A stretch of 29,043 nt of DNA. It comes from an uncultured Eubacteriales bacterium (lineage in GTDB: Bacteria; Bacillota; Clostridia; Oscillospirales; UBA644). The position numbers were made by a program, and so were the translations under genes. Shown one piece after another: positions 15,728-23,490 of this stretch. Position 1 is the stretch's first letter. Every line of letters starts with the position of its first letter. The notes below the pieces were generated by a model. It worked only from the letters and a program-made list of their open reading frames with translations. It did not search any database and was not told the origin of the DNA. The stretch covers positions 1-29,043 of the forward strand of contig CAKSQP010000008.1 of assembly GCA_934486965.1 (NCBI GenBank), read 5' to 3'.

Positions 15728-16873
15728 TTATTTCGATTTTTTTCGTCTGACAATAAGGAACAATGCGATTCCGCAGGGAATTATTACCGCGGCGGAAATT
15801 GCGATGATGACAGGAATCTGAAGTCCTGCTTCCTGCGTTTCGGTAGATTGACCGTTGCCGTTCCGAATCTCTGCCGTTTCGACGTAACTGTCGCCGCAGG
15901 TAACGCAACTGTAAGTATCGGTTTCTTTTCCGTCTTCGTTTTCTATCGAAAGCAGGCGGTAGGTATGTCCCGTTGCGGGAATTTCGGTTTGCGCCGCAAG
16001 AATTTCACCGCATACCGAGCATTTTTGCCCCTCGGTAAGCCCGTTTTGCGTGCAGGTCGGCAAAACTTCGGCGAGAGTTTCGACGGAATGCCCCGTCGCT
16101 TTTACCGTTTCTTTTTTCGTCTCTTTGCAGACGGTGCAGGTAAATACGTTTATTCCGTCTTCGGTGCAGGTCGCCGTCTTTTCGGCGGTTCCTCCGTCCC
16201 ATTTGTGTCCGCTTGCCGCAATTTTTTCGGTGTAACTGTCGCCGCAGGAACAGGTATATGTTTTTATTCCGCTTTCGGTGCAGGTCGGATTTTTTGTCAC
16301 CGCCGAAGTATAACTGTGGCTGTGGGTCTGTCCTGTTGCCGTAAGGTTTTTATAGCGTATATAATATGTTACTTCATAAGCGTAGGTAAGCGGCATATCT
16401 TCGTAAATTACCGCGTTCTGCGCGCCGTCCCAGCGGGTGTTCTGGTCGATGAGGGTTGCGGTCTTTGAATCTTTAACGGAAATTATTACCCCGGTATGCC
16501 CGTATTTAGGCATACCGCCGACCGAAACGAAGATGTCTCCCGCTCTCGGCGTAAATCCGTCGTGATTTTTTATAACTTCCCATTTCGACGGATCGCGGGA
16601 GGCGACCGACGGATATGATTTTGCCGTGTAGACTCCGTAAGTTCCGCTTTTTGCGTTTCCCGTTACAAGCCAGTTCATATAGGCGGTCGTAAAATCGGAG
16701 CATTGCGCGCCGTAAACGCCGTCAAGGTCGTAATAGGCGTTTTCCTGCGCCCTGAGCCATGAGGCGGCGTCGGAAACGGAAACGGTACGTCCCGAAGCGG
16801 CTGAAAACGGGACTGCCGAAAAAGTTGCAATAATGAGTATTGAAACGATTGCCGCTGAAATGAATTTCTTCAT
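15728..16873 (-). CDS. Membrane-anchored CHAP-domain cell-wall hydrolase with Cys-rich repeats
   Basis: A 381-residue protein likely to cleave peptidoglycan peptide or amide bonds outside the cell. I chose the ATG at 16873 (MKKFISAAIVSILIIATFSAV, signal peptide); a TTG start 24 bp upstream is possible. The CHAP (amidase/peptidase) domain covers about residues 25-175: catalytic Cys in GAQCSDFTT and His in KYGHTGVII. Next come three or four Cys/Gly repeats (CTESGIKTYTCSCGDSY, CTEDGINVFTCTVC) like those in the neighbouring dockerin proteins. A transmembrane helix (IPVIIAISAAVIIPCGIALFLIV) and a KKSK tail follow, giving an external, membrane-tethered topology. The start lies one base after the flavodiiron stop codon, suggesting translational coupling, an unusual pairing of functions. 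Confidence 0.85.
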   Translation of the reverse strand: MKKFISAAIVSILIIATFSAVPFSAASGRTVSVSDAASWLRAQENAYYDLDGVYGAQCSDFTTAYMNWLVTGNAKSGTYGVYTAKSYPSVASRDPSKWEVIKNHDGFTPRAGDIFVSVGGMPKYGHTGVIISVKDSKTATLIDQNTRWDGAQNAVIYEDMPLTYAYEVTYYIRYKNLTATGQTHSHSYTSAVTKNPTCTESGIKTYTCSCGDSYTEKIAASGHKWDGGTAEKTATCTEDGINVFTCTVCKETKKETVKATGHSVETLAEVLPTCTQNGLTEGQKCSVCGEILAAQTEIPATGHTYRLLSIENEDGKETDTYSCVTCGDSYVETAEIRNGNGQSTETQEAGLQIPVIIAISAAVIIPCGIALFLIVRRKKSK

Positions 16874-16874
16874 A

Positions 16875-18029
16875 TTATTTACAGAGTTCCTTTGCAAGGG
16901 CGTCTATCTGCCCGATGCTTTCGGCAGAAAGGGCGGACATAATCTTAACGGAATTTTCCGCATAAGTTATGTTTTTCATACTTTCGAGCATGCCCTTCAT
17001 AACTTTTGCCGCTGTCGGCGCCCATGAGCCGTTTTCGATAAACGCAACCGTCTTGTTCTGAAAATTGCGCTCGGTCAGGTGATTTATAAATTCCTTCATA
17101 AAGGGGAAAATATCGGCGTTGTAGGTCGTCGTCGCAAAGACGGCCGTGCCGTATCTGAAAGCGTCTTCGACGGCTTCTGCCATGTCTTCTCTTGCAAGGT
17201 CGCAGACCGATACTTTCGGACAGCCGTATTCCTTTAACTTTTCGGCGAGCAAAAGCGCCGCCTTTTTCGTGTGTCCGTAAACGGAAGTGTAGGCGATGAA
17301 AACGCCCTCCGTTTCGGTTTTATAGGAAGACCAAATGTCGTAAAGTCCGAGATAATATCCGAGGTTTTCGGTAAGCACGGGACCGTGCAGCGGGCATATT
17401 TTTTCGATAGAAAGCGTCGCCGCTTTTTTGAGAAGATTTTGAACCTGCATTCCGTATTTGCCGACAATTCCGAAGTAATAGCGTCTTGCTTCGCACGCCC
17501 AGTCCTCGTCCGCGTCGGTCGTTCCGAATTTGCCGAAACCGTCTGCGGAAAAGAGTATCTTATCCTTATCGTCGTAAGTTACGATGACTTCGGGCCAATG
17601 TACCATCGGCGCCGTGATAAAGGTAAGGGTGTGCGCTCCGAGCGACAGGGTATCTTTTTCACCGACGACAAGTCTTCTGTCGGCGAAATCGGTGCCGAAG
17701 AAGTTTTTCATCATCGTAAACGCCTTTGCGGAGGAAACGACGGTCGCTTCGGGGTATTCGGTCATAAAGTTTACGATATTTGCGGAATGGTCGGGTTCCA
17801 TGTGCTGAACTATCAGATAATCGGGCTTTCTGCCGTCAAGAGCGGCGGACAGGTTTCCGAGCCATTCTTTTCCGAAATTCGCGTCGACGGTATCGAATAC
17901 CGCGATTTTTTCGTCAAGGATAACATACGAATTGTATGCCATTCCTTTTTCGACCTTATACTGTCCCTCAAAGAGGTCGATGTCTCTGTCGTTTACGCCT
18001 ATGTGGATTACATCGTCGGTGATATTCAT
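16875..18029 (-). CDS. Flavodiiron protein (A-type flavoprotein, FprA family)
   Basis: Cytoplasmic flavodiiron protein of 384 residues. The family reduces O2 to water or NO to N2O and protects anaerobes. The N-terminal metallo-beta-lactamase-like domain (about 1-245) shows the diiron motif HMEPDH (His76, Glu78, Asp80, His81), the conserved VHWPE segment, SADGFGKFG carrying the bridging acidic residue, and PLHGPV. The C-terminal flavodoxin domain (about 250-384) has the FMN loop AYTSVYGHT. Length is normal for the simple FDP class and no rubredoxin is fused. It lies 17 bp downstream of the ferredoxin-like gene and is presumably co-transcribed from the Crp/Fnr-type promoter at about 18750. Electron supply by that ferredoxin is inferred. 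Preference for O2 or NO cannot be told from sequence. Confidence 0.93.
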   Translation of the reverse strand: MNITDDVIHIGVNDRDIDLFEGQYKVEKGMAYNSYVILDEKIAVFDTVDANFGKEWLGNLSAALDGRKPDYLIVQHMEPDHSANIVNFMTEYPEATVVSSAKAFTMMKNFFGTDFADRRLVVGEKDTLSLGAHTLTFITAPMVHWPEVIVTYDDKDKILFSADGFGKFGTTDADEDWACEARRYYFGIVGKYGMQVQNLLKKAATLSIEKICPLHGPVLTENLGYYLGLYDIWSSYKTETEGVFIAYTSVYGHTKKAALLLAEKLKEYGCPKVSVCDLAREDMAEAVEDAFRYGTAVFATTTYNADIFPFMKEFINHLTERNFQNKTVAFIENGSWAPTAAKVMKGMLESMKNITYAENSVKIMSALSAESIGQIDALAKELCK

Positions 18030-18046
18030 TTTTCTTTCCTTTCCTT

Positions 18047-18715
18047 TTACATCTTGATATTACCGTCCGTTGTTATCGTTACAACATTGAACGGGATAAA
18101 TTTTCCGCTGTTTTCAACGGCTTTCCTTGCCGCAAGTTCTATTCCGCCGCAGCACGGTACTTCCATTCTTACGACGGTGACGGACATTATGTCGTTTGCC
18201 GAGATGATATCCGTCAGTTTCTCGGCGTAGTTTCCCTCATCGAGTTTCGGACAGCCGATAAGAACTATTCTGTTTTTAATAAAATCGTTATGAAAATTGC
18301 CGTAGGCATACGCCGTGCAGTCTGCCGCGATAAGCAGGTTTGCGCCCGAAAAATAGGGGGCTGTCGGCGGTACGAGTTTTATCTGTACGGGCCACTGCAT
18401 GAGCATACTGTCCGAAAACGTCGGGACGACGCTTTCTTTTTTTCTGAGAGTTCTTGCCATGCTTCCGGGGCAGCCGCCTCCGTGTTTTGCTCTTTTTACG
18501 GCTTCTCCGTCAAACGGCAGCGCTTCTCTTTCCTCAAAAGATATCGCGCCCGTCGGACACGCCGCAAGACAGTTTTTCAGCCCGTCGCAGAAATCCTCTC
18601 TTACGAGTTTCGCTTTTCCGTCTATTATCTTCAAAGCACCCTCGTGACAGGACGAAACGCAAAGTCCGCAGCCGGTGCACTTTTCTTCGTCTATTTTTAT
18701 TATTGTTCTTTTCAT
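18047..18715 (-). CDS. 4Fe-4S ferredoxin-like protein
   Basis: An iron-sulfur protein of 222 residues. I chose ATG 18715 (MKRTIIKIDEEKCTGCGLC) because GGAGGAG lies just upstream. The N-terminal 60 residues form a dicluster ferredoxin: CTGCGLCVSSC (Cys13, 16, 19, 23) and CDGLKNCLAACPTG (Cys43, 49, 53). The rest (about 95-222) contains further Cys (GCPKL, VPCCGG) and is of unknown fold to me. Related proteins in clostridia are found beside hybrid-cluster protein genes and Crp/Fnr regulators. Here a flavodiiron gene follows instead, so a role as electron donor in nitrosative or oxygen stress is reasonable inference. It is the first gene of the leftward operon. Confidence 0.88.
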   Translation of the reverse strand: MKRTIIKIDEEKCTGCGLCVSSCHEGALKIIDGKAKLVREDFCDGLKNCLAACPTGAISFEEREALPFDGEAVKRAKHGGGCPGSMARTLRKKESVVPTFSDSMLMQWPVQIKLVPPTAPYFSGANLLIAADCTAYAYGNFHNDFIKNRIVLIGCPKLDEGNYAEKLTDIISANDIMSVTVVRMEVPCCGGIELAARKAVENSGKFIPFNVVTITTDGNIKM

Positions 18716-18749
18716 CAGAATCTCCTCCGTTACTTGACTTTCTGACGGC

Positions 18750-18755
18750 ATTATA
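18750..18755 (-). promoter_or_regulatory. -10 box of the ferredoxin-flavodiiron operon
   Basis: A perfect TATAAT (minus strand) with no good -35 at 17 bp (ATACTT). This is the usual picture for an activator-dependent promoter. Predicted start is near 18743, which puts the palindrome at 18776-18793 at -41.5. Confidence 0.7.
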
Positions 18756-18775
18756 GTATACTGAGCCCGAAAAGT

Positions 18776-18793
18776 ATGTTGTATTTACAACAT
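18776..18793. promoter_or_regulatory. Crp/Fnr-type operator between divergent genes
   Basis: ATGTTGTATTTACAACAT is a perfect 7+4+7 palindrome resembling TTGT-N4-ACAA sites bound by Crp/Fnr-family regulators such as HcpR. Its centre (18784.5) is about 41.5 bp from the predicted start of the leftward operon, the class II activation position. It also lies 17 bp before the start codon of the Crp/Fnr gene, suggesting autoregulation. Regulator assignment is inferred from adjacency. Confidence 0.8.
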
Positions 18794-18810
18794 TTATGAA
18801 GGGAAATTTT

Positions 18811-19470
18811 ATGAAAATAAATTTTGAAACGCTGAAAAAAGCGCCGCTTTTTAACGGAATAGAGTCGGACGAATTTCTGCCGTGTCTTCGGGCGACGGTC
18901 GGAAACTACGGAAAAGGGCAGACGGTTTTTGCCGAGGGCGACGAGATAAAATATGTAGGAGTCGTCCTTTCGGGAAGCGTTCATATAATAAGCGAGGATT
19001 TCAACGGAAACCGCACCATTTCGGCGACTGCGGGGACGGGAGACCTCTTTGCCGAGGCTTTCGCTTTTTCGGGCAAAAAATATTTTCCCGTGAGCGTTGT
19101 TGCGGCGGAGCCGTCCGAAATTCTGTTTCTTGACCGTAACTGTCTTCATTCGCCCTGCGCGCGTTCCTGCGAAAATCACCGCAGGCTCATTTCGAATCTG
19201 CTCGGAATAATCGTCGGAAAAAACCTTATCCTGAATAAGAAAATAGAATTTCTTTCAAAACGCACGACCCGCGAAAAACTGATGGCATATCTTTTGTCGG
19301 AGGCAAAAAGAGCGGGGAAAAGCAGTTTTGTGATTCCCTATGACCGTCAGGCGCTCGCGGATTTTCTGTGCGTTGACAGGAGCGCGATGTCGACGGAAAT
19401 AGGCAAACTCCGCAAAGAGGGAATAATAAAAGCCGAAAAAAACCGATTTACAATTTTCAAAGAGCGTTGA
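18811..19470 (+). CDS. Crp/Fnr-family transcriptional regulator (HcpR-like context)
   Basis: A 219-residue DNA-binding regulator. I chose ATG 18811 because AAGGGA lies 6 bp upstream; an in-frame ATG at 18796 has none. Residues of about 10-125 form a cyclic-nucleotide-binding-type beta-barrel (FAEGDEIKYVGVVLSGSVHI, then GDLFAEAFAFSG), and about 150-215 the winged helix-turn-helix (RQALADFLCVDRSAMSTEIGKL). A Cys cluster (111, 116, 120) at the start of the dimerisation helix recalls clostridial family members; whether it senses a ligand or metal is unknown. The RxE cAMP-binding signature of true Crp is not evident. Divergent placement over a palindrome with the ferredoxin-flavodiiron operon suggests it controls that operon in response to redox, NO or O2. 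Confidence 0.9.
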   Translation: MKINFETLKKAPLFNGIESDEFLPCLRATVGNYGKGQTVFAEGDEIKYVGVVLSGSVHIISEDFNGNRTISATAGTGDLFAEAFAFSGKKYFPVSVVAAEPSEILFLDRNCLHSPCARSCENHRRLISNLLGIIVGKNLILNKKIEFLSKRTTREKLMAYLLSEAKRAGKSSFVIPYDRQALADFLCVDRSAMSTEIGKLRKEGIIKAEKNRFTIFKER

Positions 19471-19473
19471 TAA

Positions 19474-19492
19474 GGACCGCCGCAGGCGGTCC
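19474..19492 (+). terminator. Intrinsic terminator of the Crp/Fnr gene
   Basis: An 8-bp GC stem (GGACCGCC with GGCGGTCC) around GCA, followed on the plus strand by CUUCUUUAUUUU, 3 bp after the stop codon. It may also weakly terminate the convergent lipoprotein operon, whose stop is at 19503. Confidence 0.8.
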
Positions 19493-19502
19493 CTTCTTTA
19501 TT

Positions 19503-20120
19503 TTAATAAACTACGAGCAAAAGATAGAGGACTTTCGAGCGCTCTGCGGCGTCTTCGGTCTCATAGTATCCGTTGTCGACGAGCATTGCTTTCGCATATT
19601 CCTCGGTCGTGTCGTAGCGCTTCTGCACGGCTTCTATCGCCTGCGTTTCGGTATAGTCGTAGAAAGAATATTTCTCGGTGACTTCTTTTCCTATCTCTAT
19701 TTTATCGTCGACCGTGCCGTTGTCGAAATTCTTTTCCTCAAGTTCTTTTTTTATAAGGTCTTCCGTTTTTTCGGAAACTCCGGATATATCATTTTTGATG
19801 ACGTCGTCGGCTGTCATGCCGTTGTAATGAGCATAATTGTAAAGATAGGTCATAAATTCGGTCTGCTCTTTTCTCGTCATTTTGGATACGTCTTTTGCGT
19901 TGACGATGTCGGTCACGTCCACTCCGAACTGCTGTTGTATTTCGGAGATCATGTCTTCGGCGGTATAAGTGCCGGGTTCGTCGTCGGGGTTGGTCTTCGT
20001 GTTGTCTTTCTGTTCGGTCTGCTGACCGTTTTTGTCGGGATCCGCGTTGTTGTTTCCGCCGCAGGCGACAAAGGAAAGGCAAAGCGCAAGACAGATAATG
20101 AAGGCTGTTATTTTTTTCAT
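19503..20120 (-). CDS. Predicted lipoprotein of unknown function
   Basis: A 205-residue exported lipoprotein. The signal peptide MKKITAFIICLALCLSFVAC ends in a lipobox (FVAC, Cys20) followed by Gly-Gly-Asn. A low-complexity polar linker rich in Asn, Asp, Gln and Thr (about 23-50) follows. The rest is an acidic, mostly alpha-helical domain with DVTDIVNAKDVSKMTRKEQ and repeated EEYAKAML-like helices near the end. I do not recognise the family. It starts one base after the plsY stop codon with GGAG inside the end of plsY, so it is the third gene of the glycosyltransferase-plsY operon. A link to membrane lipid or envelope homeostasis is context only. Confidence 0.82.
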   Translation of the reverse strand: MKKITAFIICLALCLSFVACGGNNNADPDKNGQQTEQKDNTKTNPDDEPGTYTAEDMISEIQQQFGVDVTDIVNAKDVSKMTRKEQTEFMTYLYNYAHYNGMTADDVIKNDISGVSEKTEDLIKKELEEKNFDNGTVDDKIEIGKEVTEKYSFYDYTETQAIEAVQKRYDTTEEYAKAMLVDNGYYETEDAAERSKVLYLLLVVY

Positions 20121-20121
20121 A

Positions 20122-20757
20122 TTATTCTTTCTCCTTTTTCTTGGGTATGTAAAGAAACGAAACGGAAAACGGTTCGTTTTTATCGCGCGAAATGTAATGA
20201 CGCAGGAAGACCGCGATCGAAATTATAACGCAGCCGACGGTTATATGGATACTCGAAACGAAAAACGCCGAGAAGAAACCGAACAGCACGAAAACGACGA
20301 CGGAGCGCCAGATATGGGAGCGGACGACGGCTATGACCGAAAAGAAAATATATAAGCCCGCAAGCATTATAAGCGGCCGCCAGTCAAGGAAAGAAAGTCC
20401 CAGAAGCGAGCCGAAAGACGCGGCTATCGCCTTTCCGCCGCGGAAACGGTTGAAAACGGGGAAAATGTGTCCGATAACGGGGGCTGCGATGATAAACGAA
20501 AAAAGGAAACTTTTCGGATCTACGAAGAAAAGCGAAAAATATACGGGAAGAAAGCCTTTCGCAAGGTCGAAAAGAAGCGCCGTTATCCCTCCGACGACTC
20601 CGCAGGACTTGAAGACGTTCGACGCGCCTGGGTTGCCGTCCGCATTTTCCGAAACGATGTCGCATTTGAAAAACAGTTTCGCGATTATCTTCGACCAAAG
20701 GATACTTCCCGAAAGATAGCCCGCGACAATGAAAAATATATAGTAAAACAGGGTCAT
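20122..20757 (-). CDS. plsY: Acyl-phosphate:glycerol-3-phosphate acyltransferase PlsY
   Basis: Integral membrane enzyme (211 residues) that transfers an acyl group from acyl-phosphate to position 1 of glycerol-3-phosphate, the first step of phospholipid synthesis in most Gram-positive bacteria. The three PlsY motifs are visible: GYLSGSILWSKII near the N-terminus, DGNPGASNVFKSCG in the next loop, and GHIFPVFNRFRGGKA in the third, along with DLAKG. Five or so membrane segments are evident. The C-terminal tail is Lys/Glu-rich (KKKEKE), slightly longer than usual. The start codon overlaps the stop of the upstream glycosyltransferase (ATGA), so the two are translationally coupled, joining phospholipid and glycolipid synthesis. 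Confidence 0.95.
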   Translation of the reverse strand: MTLFYYIFFIVAGYLSGSILWSKIIAKLFFKCDIVSENADGNPGASNVFKSCGVVGGITALLFDLAKGFLPVYFSLFFVDPKSFLFSFIIAAPVIGHIFPVFNRFRGGKAIAASFGSLLGLSFLDWRPLIMLAGLYIFFSVIAVVRSHIWRSVVVFVLFGFFSAFFVSSIHITVGCVIISIAVFLRHYISRDKNEPFSVSFLYIPKKKEKE

Positions 20758-21884
20758 CGGCCGTCTCCCCCTGAAACTTCGAGCATTTTTTCCGCGAGGC
20801 GGACGATATTCACCGCCGCGTCGGGTTTTGCGTTTTCGTGTTGGCTGTCGAGCATTTTTCTGCGTTTTTCCTTATCCTCGACAAGCATTTTTCCGTACAG
20901 TATCTGCGTAAGCATATTGTTCGCGTGAACGGAAATGGACTGTCTGCCGAAAAAGCGGTAGTTGCGGCTTTCGCAGCCGGGAATGGGGGCTGTGTGAATT
21001 GTCGGAACGCAGGAAACGAGAGCCTCCGTCGAGGAAAGTCCTCCGGGTTTCGTATATATAACGTCGCACGCCGCCATATAGTCGGCGACCGCTTTCGTAA
21101 AGCCTATGATTCTGACGTCGGAGTTTCCCGCAAACATTCGGTCGAGTTTTTCTTTCATTGAGGCGTTGCTTCCGCATATAACCGCGATCTGACAGTTTCC
21201 CGCATATTTATAAAGCAATTTTGTAAACAGGGGAATTCTGCCGAACCCCATGCTTCCGCCCATTATAAGGTACAGCGGCTTGTCCGGATCAAAACCGAGT
21301 TTCTTTTTTGCCTCGGGGCCGTGTATCTCTCTTGAGAAACTTCCGTCGACGGGTATCCCGTAAGAATATATCCTGTCGCCCGGAAGGTTTCTTCTTATAT
21401 ATTCCCTGCGTAAATTTTCGTGCGGAGAAATATATGCGTCGCACTGAATTTCATTCCAGAACGGAATACAGGTGTAGTCCGTCGCGACGGCTATCGTCGG
21501 CGGAATGTGAATTCTGTGTTTTTTAAGAAAAGTAAGAGCCTCGGCAGGGTAAAGGTGGGTCGCGGCGACGATGTCGAAACCGTTGTCGTCGATATATTTT
21601 TTGAGTTTGAGCCCCAGACCTTTATTGGCGTAATATATCGGGGACATTCCCGGAAGATAACTCACGCCTTTTCCGAGATTATAGACCGCTCCGAAAAGGT
21701 GCGGCGTATATTTTGCCGTGTTGATATAAAGGGAACTTAACCTGCGGCTCGTCTTTTCGCCCGCAAGCAGGAGATAGTCCTTGACTTCCGCCTCGTGTCC
21801 CATTTTCTCGGCAGCTGCTTTTATTGCGTAAGCCGCGGTGTTGTGTCCGCCGCCGGTGTTGCAGGAAAGAATAAGCAGTTTCAT
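20754..21884 (-). CDS. Diacylglycerol glycosyltransferase (MGDG synthase/UgtP-like, GT28)
   Basis: A 376-residue cytoplasmic-face membrane-associated glycosyltransferase of the MGDG-synthase/processive diacylglycerol glucosyltransferase family, which makes glycolipids from diacylglycerol and a UDP-sugar. The N-terminal half has the acceptor-side motif CNTGGGHNTAA (about 8-18) and the family's HLYPAEAL and DYTCIPFW segments. The C-terminal half is GT-B with LIMGGSMGFG and the nucleotide-binding KPGGLSSTEAL. Length and layout are typical. Glucose or galactose specificity cannot be told. It is the first gene of an operon with plsY and a lipoprotein, driven by a promoter at 21920-21948. Glycolipids of this type also anchor lipoteichoic acid in Firmicutes. 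The ribosome-binding site is weak (GGGGT). Confidence 0.9.
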   Translation of the reverse strand: MKLLILSCNTGGGHNTAAYAIKAAAEKMGHEAEVKDYLLLAGEKTSRRLSSLYINTAKYTPHLFGAVYNLGKGVSYLPGMSPIYYANKGLGLKLKKYIDDNGFDIVAATHLYPAEALTFLKKHRIHIPPTIAVATDYTCIPFWNEIQCDAYISPHENLRREYIRRNLPGDRIYSYGIPVDGSFSREIHGPEAKKKLGFDPDKPLYLIMGGSMGFGRIPLFTKLLYKYAGNCQIAVICGSNASMKEKLDRMFAGNSDVRIIGFTKAVADYMAACDVIYTKPGGLSSTEALVSCVPTIHTAPIPGCESRNYRFFGRQSISVHANNMLTQILYGKMLVEDKEKRRKMLDSQHENAKPDAAVNIVRLAEKMLEVSGGDGR

Positions 21885-21919
21885 TTTTTCTACCCCGTAA
21901 TTATGATATACCCGTATAT

Positions 21920-21948
21920 ATTCTACTAAAAAAACGTCCCATTGTCAA
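21920..21948 (-). promoter_or_regulatory. Promoter of the glycosyltransferase-plsY-lipoprotein operon
   Basis: Perfect TTGACA (21943-21948), 17-bp spacer, TAGAAT (21920-21925) on the minus strand, about 36 bp upstream of the ATG at 21884. Confidence 0.85.
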
Positions 21949-22010
21949 CCGTAATTTCACACTTTCTTAAAAAACTCAATCACCGATTTTTCACATTTTC
22001 CCGCTATCAT

Positions 22011-22096
22011 TAAAGTAATCGAGTGGCATTGGCTCTCCCTTTGCGTAAGTCCGGATCGACCGGACTTACGCTTTTTTTATTATACAGGAGGAAAAC
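22011..22096 (+). promoter_or_regulatory. Leader region of the MATE gene, possible riboswitch
   Basis: The leader between about 22011 and the ATG at 22097 contains a small hairpin-capable stretch (GAGTGGCATTGGCTC, 22021-22035) followed by a strong terminator. A terminator placed just before a MATE exporter is the layout of guanidine-IV (mepA motif) riboswitches in clostridia. I cannot confirm the consensus from memory, so this is a context-based suggestion. I could not identify a good upstream promoter. Confidence 0.4.
22043..22078 (+). terminator. Leader terminator immediately upstream of the MATE gene
   Basis: A perfect 12-bp stem (GCGTAAGTCCGG at 22043-22054 with 22060-22071), 5-nt loop, then seven U residues. 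It ends only 18 bp before the ATG, too close to belong to another gene, so it most likely attenuates the MATE transcript. Confidence 0.88.
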
Positions 22097-23485
22097 ATGG
22101 ATAAAAACGAAAATTTTCTTGCAGAAGAAAAAATAGGCAGACTGATGAGGAAATACGCGCTTCCCTGCGTCATTTCTCTTTTGGTCGCCGCCCTTTACAA
22201 CATCGTTGACCAGATATTTATTGCAAACGCCGATTATCTCGGCTCAAACGGAAACGCCGCGAATAACGCCGTGTTCCCGATGACGGTCATCGCGCTTGCG
22301 GTCGCCGTCATGATAGGCGACGGCTGTTGCGCTTTCGTCAGCATAAGTCTCGGAAAAGGCGAGAAGAAACACGCTTCGGCAAGTATCGGAAACGCCGTTC
22401 TTCTTTCTGTCGTTTCGGGAGTGGTTATCGCCGTTATATATCTTCTCTTCCCCGACTTTTTCGTTACGGCGTTCGGCGGCAACGTAAACGAAGAAACATA
22501 TTCCTTTGCAAAAGAATATTTCTTTTGGATAAGCCTCGGCGTTCCTCTTTATGTTTTCGGACAGGCGGCAAACCCGATAATAAGAGCCGACGGAAGTCCG
22601 AAATTCGCGATGATATCGACCGTTGCGGGGGCTGTCGTAAATATAATCCTCGACCCTGTTTTTATTTTTGTTTTCAGGTGGGGAATGGCGGGAGCCGCGA
22701 TAGCCACCGTTGCGGGACAGCTGCTTACCGCAATTCTTGCCGCAATATATCTCTGCAACACTAAAAAAGTATCCCTTACAAAAGACAGTTTTATTCCGAA
22801 CGGAAAAGTCGTCGGAAAATCTCTTTCGCTCGGAGCGTGCAGCTTTCTTGCTCAAATTTCTCTTGTCGCGGCAATGGCGGCAATCAACAATTCGGTAAAA
22901 ACTTACGGAATGAAAGACCCCGTCTTTTCTCTTGCCGAATATGCCCAGATACCTATGGCTGTCGTCGGGATAGTTATGAAATTTTTTCAGATAGTCATTT
23001 CGTCGGTCATCGGACTTGCCGCAGGCTGTATCCCCGTCGTCGGCTTCAATATCGGAGCAGGGCGGCGTGACAGGGTAAAAGGACTGCTTACGCGGTTGCT
23101 CATCGCCGAAACTGTTATCGGTGTTATTGCCCTTATTGCCGCCGAAATTTTCCCGAACTCCCTTATCGGAATTTTCGGAGCGTCCGCCGAAAGCGTTTAT
23201 TACACCGAATTCGCGGTGAAATCATTCAGAATTTATCTCTGCACCGTGGTTCTTGCGTGTATAAACAAGGCGACTTTCATATTTTTGCAGGCAATGGGTA
23301 AAGCCGGCCTTTCGACTTTCCTTTCGACCGTAAGGGAAATCGTTTTCGGGGTCGGATTCGCTGTTTTGCTGCCGCTTTTTATGGGGCTTGACGGTGTTCT
23401 CTGGTCGATGCCCGCGTCAGACGTATTGACCTTTATAATTTCCGCAATCATTCTCGCAAAAACATACAAAACACTTTCCGAATAG
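22097..23485 (+). CDS. MATE-family multidrug/cation-coupled exporter (MepA-like)
   Basis: A 462-residue inner-membrane exporter of the MATE family, normal in length, with about twelve hydrophobic segments in two six-helix halves. Diagnostic features are the N-terminal KYALPCVISLLVAALYNIVDQIF (conserved P..I..L..ALYN.VD.IF of the MepA-like branch), GDGCCAFVSISLGKG, and IIRADGSPKFAM in the loop between helices. A strong ribosome-binding site (AGGAGG) precedes the ATG. Substrates cannot be predicted; the family exports drugs and organic cations by antiport with Na+ or H+. A terminator in the leader suggests ligand-dependent attenuation. The gene is followed within 6 bp by a MITE-like element whose internal hairpin serves as its terminator. 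Confidence 0.93.
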   Translation: MDKNENFLAEEKIGRLMRKYALPCVISLLVAALYNIVDQIFIANADYLGSNGNAANNAVFPMTVIALAVAVMIGDGCCAFVSISLGKGEKKHASASIGNAVLLSVVSGVVIAVIYLLFPDFFVTAFGGNVNEETYSFAKEYFFWISLGVPLYVFGQAANPIIRADGSPKFAMISTVAGAVVNIILDPVFIFVFRWGMAGAAIATVAGQLLTAILAAIYLCNTKKVSLTKDSFIPNGKVVGKSLSLGACSFLAQISLVAAMAAINNSVKTYGMKDPVFSLAEYAQIPMAVVGIVMKFFQIVISSVIGLAAGCIPVVGFNIGAGRRDRVKGLLTRLLIAETVIGVIALIAAEIFPNSLIGIFGASAESVYYTEFAVKSFRIYLCTVVLACINKATFIFLQAMGKAGLSTFLSTVREIVFGVGFAVLLPLFMGLDGVLWSMPASDVLTFIISAIILAKTYKTLSE

Positions 23486-23490
23486 AAAAA

